DNA from: a virus
Strand: one strand, 5' to 3'
IMG/VR virus record: IMGVR_UViG_3300030090_002913
Coordinates: 277-21,151 of that record
Length of the DNA: 20,875 nucleotides
Shown here: piece after piece, positions 16,581 through 20,875 of the stretch
Layout: each line of letters opens with the position of its first letter
How positions within the stretch are numbered: the first letter of the stretch is position 1
Position numbers and translations under genes: made by a program
The notes under the pieces: generated by a model
What the model was told of the DNA's origin: nothing
The model's database searches: none
What the model saw: only the letters and a program-made list of their open reading frames with translations

Positions 16581-17428
16581 GCTATCACGTCCGGTTCTAA
16601 TCCACTAAGTATGCCATCACATGACATGGAAAAATCACACCATTCGGGGCAAAAATAATCATTCCACTTCATCGGCCATTGATGGGAAACTAGAGATTCT
16701 ATGGTGTCGTTTAAGGATTGTGGGAATGTATTAAGTGACCTAGTTGGTACTCGTTCCATAACTGCAACGCCACAAGTTTCTCCCAACCAAACTTGTTTAC
16801 CGCGCTTGCCTATCTCATCTAACATACGTTCATCAGTACAGTCTGGAGCGATGTACAGGAAGTGTGTGATGTTCTCATAACCAGCCTGTGTAAGCATCCT
16901 GTGATAGAACACAAGTTCTTTACGAGTACGACTTAACTTAGAAGGATTCATATTACCTGTCTTGAGTTCTACGATAATGATACCGCCATCTGGATGACGC
17001 AAAACACCGTCAATCATACCACTCCAAATGATAGGGATAGTGCCTTTGTTTTCGGTTACAAAATCCTCATAGATGTATCTCTTTTCTTCTACCTCGACTA
17101 CATCGAGACCACCAAGAGATGCCGCTATACCGTGAATTAATTTAGCCATTTCATCAACCCCGGTATCTCCAGCAACACCTTCCTTTTCAGCAACGGCTGG
17201 TATAACATCGGGTCCGTCTACTAGACTTGCTTCCATCACAGAATGTATAGCAGTACCGCGAATCGCCGCTTCGCCAACAGGAGGGCTAGGCACACCACTC
17301 ATGTATCTCCACCAATACTGGCGAGGACACTTTTGATAGTTCATGAAAGAAGATTTACTTACTCTCAAGATAGGTAGTTCTCCCACCTTGTAAGAAGATT
17401 GTTCGACTTGTTGTGGCGTAGCGTCCAT
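16577..17428 (-). CDS. RecB/Cas4-like PD-(D/E)XK exonuclease with Fe-S cysteines
   Basis: A 283-residue nuclease of the Cas4/AddB/RecB-C type. Cys34 sits in SSFMNYQKCPRQYWWRY, the usual first cluster ligand. Then come GTAIHSVME (His62), the active site MIDGVLRHPDGGIIIVELKTG (Asp140, Glu154, Lys156), and a helix with Tyr175 (KELVFYHRML) matching the QxxxY motif. The C-terminal CPEWCDFSMSC supplies Cys260, 264 and 270, so a 4Fe-4S cluster is likely. Such enzymes resect DNA ends for recombination or packaging-linked repair; many archaeal viruses have one. No Cas1 or Cas2 gene is near, so a CRISPR role is not indicated. The start follows GGAGGT and overlaps the previous stop (TAATG). Confidence 0.85.
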   Translation of the reverse strand: MDATPQQVEQSSYKVGELPILRVSKSSFMNYQKCPRQYWWRYMSGVPSPPVGEAAIRGTAIHSVMEASLVDGPDVIPAVAEKEGVAGDTGVDEMAKLIHGIAASLGGLDVVEVEEKRYIYEDFVTENKGTIPIIWSGMIDGVLRHPDGGIIIVELKTGNMNPSKLSRTRKELVFYHRMLTQAGYENITHFLYIAPDCTDERMLDEIGKRGKQVWLGETCGVAVMERVPTRSLNTFPQSLNDTIESLVSHQWPMKWNDYFCPEWCDFSMSCDGILSGLEPDVIA

Positions 17429-17565
17429 TAGTTTACCTCCGCACCAAGAATATCTTCTAGGGTGCGGATAAGAAGTTTTCGTGGCACATCTCCCAAATCG
17501 TTACCTCGCTTTAGACCTGCTATGTACCGTATAAGACGGTCATATACTTCATCTGCTTCTCTCAT
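17428..17565 (-). CDS. Unidentified 45-residue helical protein
   Basis: A 45-codon frame fitted exactly between two genes. Its ATG at 17565 overlaps the stop of the zinc-ribbon gene (ATGA), and its TAA overlaps the nuclease ATG (TAATG at 17426-17430). GGGGGAGAG lies just upstream of the start. The peptide is helical and amphipathic (EADEVYDRLIRYIAGLKR, then PRKLLIRTLEDILGAEV). It has no Cys and no membrane segment. Both overlaps and the ribosome-binding site make it likely to be translated. The size and helix-loop-helix look fit a small partner or regulator of the nuclease, which is a guess from position. Confidence 0.62.
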   Translation of the reverse strand: MREADEVYDRLIRYIAGLKRGNDLGDVPRKLLIRTLEDILGAEVN

Positions 17566-17861
17566 TCGCTCTCCCCCGTAAAGTCGTTGAGTGTTGGTTG
17601 CCCCTCATTCAGAGGATTGTTACAATTAGGACAGATTTCTTCTCGCTCTATACCCTTTATTAGCGGTATTAGTATTTCTTGCTGACAAGACTGACAGGTT
17701 ACTTCTTCTGCCGCACCCTGTTCTTTCAGATACGAGAACAAGATTACGTTCAACCTATGAATATCCATAGAAACCGCTTGCGTGAACTGCATTAGATACT
17801 GACGCATATCCTTCATATCACGTTCTATTTCGCGAATGCTTGGCTTTCTCCCTCTACTCAT
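17562..17861 (-). CDS. Coiled-coil plus zinc-ribbon small protein
   Basis: A 99-residue protein. Residues about 8-48 form a basic-acidic helix likely to be a coiled coil (REIERDMKDMRQYLMQFTQA, then MDIHRLNVILFSYLKEQ). Residues 56-80 hold a four-Cys zinc ribbon: C56-x2-C59 and C77-x2-C80 (CQSC, CPNC). The C-terminal end is acidic. I chose the ATG at 17861 because AGGTGAT stands three bases before it, as in other genes here. A start at 17885 would add 8 residues but lacks such a site. Small zinc-ribbon proteins in viral replication blocks often bind DNA or a replication enzyme. It lies between the polymerase and the nuclease; its exact job is unknown. Confidence 0.7.
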   Translation of the reverse strand: MSRGRKPSIREIERDMKDMRQYLMQFTQAVSMDIHRLNVILFSYLKEQGAAEEVTCQSCQQEILIPLIKGIEREEICPNCNNPLNEGQPTLNDFTGESE

Positions 17862-17882
17862 ATTATCACCTTGTTGTCTAAC

Positions 17883-17890
17883 CATATAAA
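17883..17890 (-). promoter_or_regulatory. TATA-like box in the gap after the polymerase gene
   Basis: On the - strand TTTATATG reads from 17890 to 17883, in the 34-base gap between the polymerase stop and the zinc-ribbon start. It is a fair archaeal TATA match. A start site 25 bases on would fall almost on the ATG at 17861, giving a leaderless message that would drop the GGTGAT site. It may be an internal promoter or a chance match in A/T-rich DNA. Confidence 0.3.
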
Positions 17891-17895
17891 GTTGT

Positions 17896-20100
17896 TTATA
17901 CCCACTCTACCCTGCCTAACCCGTTCAAAGCGTTGTAAAGTGGCTGTACGTCCCACTTCATAACATTGTAATAAGGCAGAACCTTATCCACCACGAACTT
18001 GCTTGCTAGAGTTCTAAATCCAACCTTAGTAATACCTTCTATGTCTTGCGGATTATCGAAGGCGACATATTTACCCTCATCATTAATAGTCACTAAGAAG
18101 TATGAACCAGCACCGTAACCTTTGCCTAGATATTCGTTGGCCCACGCTGCGCCAGCAGAAGGACCGGACAACACCTTATACTCCTTAAGTGACTTTTCTA
18201 GTTTACCCTTCATACAAAGTTCCTCGACCTCACAACCACCAGACACAATCTCATCTATGAGAGAAGTTAAATTTTTAGTAATTGCTACTTCGGGCCGACC
18301 CGATAACATACCATTTAGAGTTTCTTTCATGGCTTCTTTCATGACCGGAGGCATACGCGATTGTTTCAATTCAATACCCTTGACATACAGACTAGGCTCA
18401 TGATATTCTCCATCAGTCCATACGGTTATGCCAGCATACCTATTCTTAGCCATGATGACCATACTATTACACCACTTCTCAAATTCAGTGATGATAGGAG
18501 ACATCTTTTCGTTGATTCTTGCTAGTGCTTCTAAACCCGTGTCCGGGTCAGGTATTTCACAGAACACACTGTCAGTATGACCGTATCTAACTGTAAGTCC
18601 TTCTTCATTAGCCAACTCCTTCAATCTACCCAAAGTCTGTCTCGATGTGTATGTGATTGCTTGTGCTACATCAGGGTGATACAGACCGTATTTAGAGTCA
18701 CCGGCTGCGCCATACATAGAAGCAACAAGGGTTTTACAAGCAAACTGCATCGTGTCCCACTTATCATAATTATCGGGGTCATCCTTCATCATTTTCTTGT
18801 AATGGTTTCTTAGGTTAGTCATCTTATCCATTTGTCTAACGAGTAATCCTTTGTCTCCTTGGCGGAAACAAGTACCGTTACCACAATCCTTGCCTTCGGC
18901 GTCTAACGTGTCCCAAGATATGTTGTGTAGTTCAGCATTACTATGGTACATAGCCCTAATATCTAAGATTCCCATGTTATGATAAATACCAGACTCAACC
19001 TCCATAACTTCCGCACCGGAATACGGCCTGTAATCGAACTGTGGCTTAGTAGGTATTCTTTCATCAAACTTCTCGTCTACAAGAGCAAGTGATGTAAATA
19101 ACTTAGTTACAAACGGTGTAGAGCGTAAGTCACACTGGACGATATGTTGTATAGCACAGTAATACTCAATGGCATTGACCAAAGAGTTCAGTTTAGGTAG
19201 CAACCTTACGTCCTGTACTGCATATTTCAGATATAGAGGGAAATCGCTGTAATATGTATCGTGTCCATCTTCTAAGGCTACCTTAGAGTCTTTCAAACAC
19301 TCAAAGGCGACATCATCAAGACGATAACCCGGAAGTTTGCCGTTTTTCATTTCCCATAACTTTGAGAATGCAATCATAAGGTCTATACAATTCCTTCCTA
19401 CTATCGGTTGCTCCCAATCACCAAACTTCCAACGAAAACGACGCATAGGAGACATATTACCCGGATTGATACCGAGCGACCTACATCGTTCTGCTATGGT
19501 CTTGATGTCTGCCCCGACGACGAACCAACCAGTAATGATGTCGGGGTCACAACGCTTCATGTGATTAATAAAATGTTCTAACATGGTCTTTTCATCAGAA
19601 AAACACATAGCATGAGTTTCGTACTCATGGTCGCCTATGTTACTATATTTACCAGCCTCGTAATCTGGATGAATAAACCAAACGTACTCTCGTTCTGTGT
19701 AGGAGTCATAAACTACAATAATTCTCATCTCACTTGTGTCCGGGGACCATTCACAATCCATATACCACACACGATGTTTGTAATTAGGGATAGGGGGTAA
19801 GCCTTCGTTTATTCTGTCAGTAAGCACACGATTGACAAAGGGTATGTTGCCCTCCCAAGTTGGCCCTACGTCTTTGATTGCACGTAGTTGGTCGGGATGA
19901 GATACTGTTACTTTAGTTAAGTTTTCTCCGTACAAACCTTCGTAACCAGACTCCTTACTAACTGCCTGAACCCACTGTGCAGATTCATTGGTTACAAAAA
20001 CATAAGGCCAGTGGTCATTGTCTTTGATAACCTTACGAGCATCGTTCTCATCCCTATAACGGATGATTACTTCTCGACCTTTACCTTGCTCGACAATCAT
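17896..20100 (-). CDS. Family B DNA polymerase with 3'-5' exonuclease
   Basis: A 734-residue replicative DNA polymerase. Numbering from the upstream ATG at 20112: Exo I is YMDCEW (Asp119, Glu121), Exo II GWFVVGAD (Asp202), Exo III YAVQD (Tyr297, Asp301). Polymerase motif A is LDIRAMYHS (Asp384), motif B KTLVASMYG (460-468), motif C YGHTDS (510-515), followed by KNRYAG at 556-561. The second motif C aspartate (Asp514), the metal ligand shared by the family, is kept; the first is His. Exo II lacks the usual Asn four residues before the Phe-Asp pair, having Phe197 and Ala201. I prefer the ATG at 20100: it forms an ATGA overlap with the previous stop and has GGTGGATGAG before it, while 20112 has no clear site. 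No intein is present. Confidence 0.93.
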   Translation of the reverse strand: MIVEQGKGREVIIRYRDENDARKVIKDNDHWPYVFVTNESAQWVQAVSKESGYEGLYGENLTKVTVSHPDQLRAIKDVGPTWEGNIPFVNRVLTDRINEGLPPIPNYKHRVWYMDCEWSPDTSEMRIIVVYDSYTEREYVWFIHPDYEAGKYSNIGDHEYETHAMCFSDEKTMLEHFINHMKRCDPDIITGWFVVGADIKTIAERCRSLGINPGNMSPMRRFRWKFGDWEQPIVGRNCIDLMIAFSKLWEMKNGKLPGYRLDDVAFECLKDSKVALEDGHDTYYSDFPLYLKYAVQDVRLLPKLNSLVNAIEYYCAIQHIVQCDLRSTPFVTKLFTSLALVDEKFDERIPTKPQFDYRPYSGAEVMEVESGIYHNMGILDIRAMYHSNAELHNISWDTLDAEGKDCGNGTCFRQGDKGLLVRQMDKMTNLRNHYKKMMKDDPDNYDKWDTMQFACKTLVASMYGAAGDSKYGLYHPDVAQAITYTSRQTLGRLKELANEEGLTVRYGHTDSVFCEIPDPDTGLEALARINEKMSPIITEFEKWCNSMVIMAKNRYAGITVWTDGEYHEPSLYVKGIELKQSRMPPVMKEAMKETLNGMLSGRPEVAITKNLTSLIDEIVSGGCEVEELCMKGKLEKSLKEYKVLSGPSAGAAWANEYLGKGYGAGSYFLVTINDEGKYVAFDNPQDIEGITKVGFRTLASKFVVDKVLPYYNVMKWDVQPLYNALNGLGRVEWV

Positions 20101-20222
20101 CTCATCCACCATTTATCCATTTCTTGTGTAGGCTTATAACTGTTCTTGTAGCACTTGTAACAAAGACGATGTATAGGGTGTAAAACTGCCCACCGCTTAC
20201 ATCTTTTACATACACCAGACAT
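20097..20222 (-). CDS. 41-residue zinc-ribbon protein, first gene of the polymerase operon
   Basis: The ATG at 20222 opens a 41-codon frame ending in TGA at 20097-20099, which overlaps the polymerase ATG. Cys5-x2-Cys8 (CKRC) and Cys21-x2-Cys24 (CYKC) make a minimal zinc ribbon; the protein is basic with Trp at 11, 38 and 39. I take 20222 rather than a farther in-frame ATG at 20345. The longer form would run through the TATA box and the palindrome, and its extra 41 residues are low-complexity Pro-rich. The predicted transcript start lies about 20 bases before this ATG. It probably binds nucleic acid or the polymerase; no function is shown. Confidence 0.68.
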   Translation of the reverse strand: MSGVCKRCKRWAVLHPIHRLCYKCYKNSYKPTQEMDKWWMR

Positions 20223-20232
20223 AGCAATCACA

Positions 20233-20253
20233 AAATTTTTTTCCAAAAAATTT
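20233..20253. promoter_or_regulatory. A/T palindrome at the predicted transcription start
   Basis: AAATTTTTT at 20233-20241 and AAAAAATTT at 20245-20253 form a perfect 9-base inverted repeat with a 3-base spacer. The predicted - strand start site (about 25 bases from the TATA box, near 20242) falls inside it. A repressor site or easily melted initiation region are both possible. A run of T on the opposite strand could alternatively act as a terminator. Confidence 0.45.
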
Positions 20254-20264
20254 GTAGAAACAGG

Positions 20265-20272
20265 TATATAAA
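20265..20272 (-). promoter_or_regulatory. Archaeal TATA box of the polymerase operon
   Basis: The - strand reads TTTATATA from 20272 to 20265, an exact archaeal box A. It lies about 45 bases before the zinc-ribbon ATG at 20222, leaving a leader of roughly 20 bases with a GTGAT ribosome-binding site. The sequence just upstream is TTCCCGC instead of an A-rich BRE. It is the only strong promoter I can see in the window. Confidence 0.75.
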
Positions 20273-20330
20273 GCGGGAACGGCGGGAGCGGAGGATAAAC
20301 CCCCTGCCCATCCCGCGATGTTCTGCGGGA
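20273..20330. repeat. GCGGGA repeats and hairpin upstream of the polymerase-operon TATA box
   Basis: GCGGGA occurs at 20273-20278, 20282-20287 and 20325-20330, and inverted (TCCCGC) at 20311-20316. The last two make a 6-bp stem with an 8-base loop at 20311-20330. The first copy abuts the TATA box, where TFB would contact the BRE. The cluster looks like a regulator binding region; the helix-turn-helix protein coded next door is an obvious candidate partner, by position only. Confidence 0.45.
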
Positions 20331-20371
20331 GAGAATGACCCTCATATACCGTTATTACCGGGCAAACCGCG

Positions 20372-20376
20372 AAAAA
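20372..20376 (-). terminator. U-tract terminator after the helix-turn-helix gene
   Basis: On the - strand TTTTT starts three bases after the TAA of the helix-turn-helix gene (TAAGTATTTTTCGCG). Oligo-T is the usual archaeal intrinsic termination signal. It is placed to separate the upstream transcript from the promoter at 20265-20272. Confidence 0.45.
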
Positions 20377-20379
20377 TAC

Positions 20380-20670
20380 TTACTCCTTTCTTCGACCTCT
20401 AGCCCGTGTTTCAATACCGAACTTTAACAACCAATCTCGTACTGCCATAGGCGTGATACCCTGTTCAGATGCTATGTCTGCCATAGACCTTCCTTCTACT
20501 AAGTATGCGTTCCTAAGCCATTCTTCGCTACGATATTCTTTAGTGTGTTTCATCAACCTACCGCTGAATCCCCAATCACCCAAAGATTGTTCTACTGTCC
20601 CATCTTCGGGATGAATAGTAATGTTAATCGTATTTCCTTCGTCGTCTGTCAAATGTATTTCTGCTTTCAT
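20380..20670 (-). CDS. Helix-turn-helix DNA-binding protein
   Basis: A 96-residue protein. Residues 1-20 form a beta hairpin (KAEIHLTDDEGNTINITIH). Residues about 48-86 form a helix-turn-helix (SEEWLRNAYLVEGRSMADIASEQGITPMAVRDWLLKFGI), matching resolvase/recombinase-type HTH with the turn at EQGIT. The C-terminus is basic (RARGRRKE). I use the ATG at 20670, which has GGAGTGAT four bases upstream; the ATG at 20679 sits inside that site. There is no catalytic domain, so a transcriptional regulator or DNA-organising protein is most likely. It is followed directly by a terminator and the operator-like region of the polymerase operon, which it may control. It begins 5 bases after the stop of the preceding gene. 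Confidence 0.75.
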   Translation of the reverse strand: MKAEIHLTDDEGNTINITIHPEDGTVEQSLGDWGFSGRLMKHTKEYRSEEWLRNAYLVEGRSMADIASEQGITPMAVRDWLLKFGIETRARGRRKE

Positions 20671-20675
20671 GTAAA

Positions 20676-20875
20676 TCACTCCAGTATTCCCACTTGGAAA
20701 ACCATGTCTCCATTGTGGAATGTAAATAAAATACGGGTTCCTTGACCGTATTTACTGAAATCTAGGAAATGTAATGTAACATCTCCCCCGTAGTGTTTGA
20801 GTACCGAATCGATACCGCCTTCAATAGTTACCTCGCCAGCATCTAACATTTGGTCGGGTAGAGAAAAGATAGTTT
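20676..20875 (-). CDS. C-terminal part of an unidentified gene (5' end outside the window)
   Basis: An open - strand frame runs from the right edge to a TGA at 20676-20678; 65 residues are visible. They look like a small alpha/beta fold with alternating charged strands (DVTLHFLDFSKYGQG, TRILFTFHNGDMVFQVGIL) and a short helix (GGIDSVLKHYGG). An internal Met is near the start of the visible part, but the frame stays open to the edge, so the true start is probably outside. The GGAGTGAT for the next gene overlaps its last codons. I do not recognise it. Confidence 0.6.
   Translation of the reverse strand, partial: TIFSLPDQMLDAGEVTIEGGIDSVLKHYGGDVTLHFLDFSKYGQGTRILFTFHNGDMVFQVGILE

Noticed and set aside
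16577-17428. Cas4 acting in CRISPR adaptation
   Set aside because: There is no Cas1, Cas2, other cas gene or repeat array; stand-alone Cas4/RecB-like nucleases are common in archaeal virus replication blocks.
18122-18403. 93-residue + strand frame inside the polymerase gene
   Set aside because: It is antisense to well-conserved polymerase motifs and has no promoter or ribosome-binding site.
17896-20112. Inactive or intein-containing polymerase
   Set aside because: Catalytic Asp384 and Asp514 and the motif B Lys/Tyr are present despite the motif C His, and no splice-type Cys/Ser...His-Asn boundary interrupts the motifs.
20223-20345. N-terminal extension of the 41-residue zinc-ribbon protein to an upstream ATG
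   Set aside because: It would translate through the TATA box, palindrome and GCGGGA repeats and gives a low-complexity Pro-rich stretch; the transcript should begin downstream of it.
1-20875. tRNA genes, CRISPR arrays, insertion sequences, integrase or attachment sites
   Set aside because: Reading both strands, I saw no cloverleaf-like gene, regularly spaced repeats, transposase or recombinase catalytic motifs, or flanking duplications.

Overview
The window looks like part of the genome of a tailed double-stranded DNA virus (siphovirus-like, Caudoviricetes) that infects an archaeon. The archaeal signs are: a family B DNA polymerase; an archaeo-eukaryotic primase with a PriL-like C-terminus; an XPF/ERCC4-type nuclease with helix-hairpin-helix motifs; a TTTATATA box at archaeal spacing before a gene; and ribosome-binding sites of the form (GA)GGTGAT, which pair with the archaeal 16S 3' end. 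This gene set is most like the magroviruses proposed for marine Poseidoniales (Marine Group II). That assignment is inference from gene content; no search was run.

There are two convergent blocks. Positions 1 to 14666 on the + strand form a late, virion-morphogenesis operon in classic siphovirus order: end of an upstream gene, a possible 20-residue micro-ORF, head-tail adaptor, neck protein, tail terminator, tail tube protein, three small genes (two with lysine-rich ends), a tail assembly chaperone pair joined by a likely -1 ribosomal frameshift, tape measure protein, and a 2477-residue tail-tip/hub adhesin. Genes are tightly packed, with ATGA or TAATG junctions.

Positions 14650 to 20875 on the - strand form the replication and repair block. 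In transcription order it holds: the end of an unidentified gene, a helix-turn-helix protein, a short regulatory intergenic region (terminator U-tract, GCGGGA repeats, TATA box and A/T palindrome), a 41-residue zinc-ribbon protein, DNA polymerase B, a coiled-coil/zinc-ribbon protein, a 45-residue protein, a RecB/Cas4-like nuclease with an Fe-S cysteine set, a 53-residue Cys protein, a fused primase, and an ERCC4-HhH nuclease. The two blocks meet tail to tail and their last coding bases overlap by 17 bp.

The most noteworthy signals are: the frameshift cassette in the tail chaperone (CCCTTTG slip site with a Shine-Dalgarno-like stimulator just upstream); recurring beta-rich or lectin-like modules spliced into three different virion proteins; a baseplate-hub-like domain apparently split by about 1000 residues; active-site variants in the polymerase (YGHTDS; altered Exo II) and in the ERCC4 nuclease (EAK in place of ERK); and a compact operator-like promoter region. 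No stretch over 300 bases lacks a gene. No tRNA, CRISPR array or transposon was seen.
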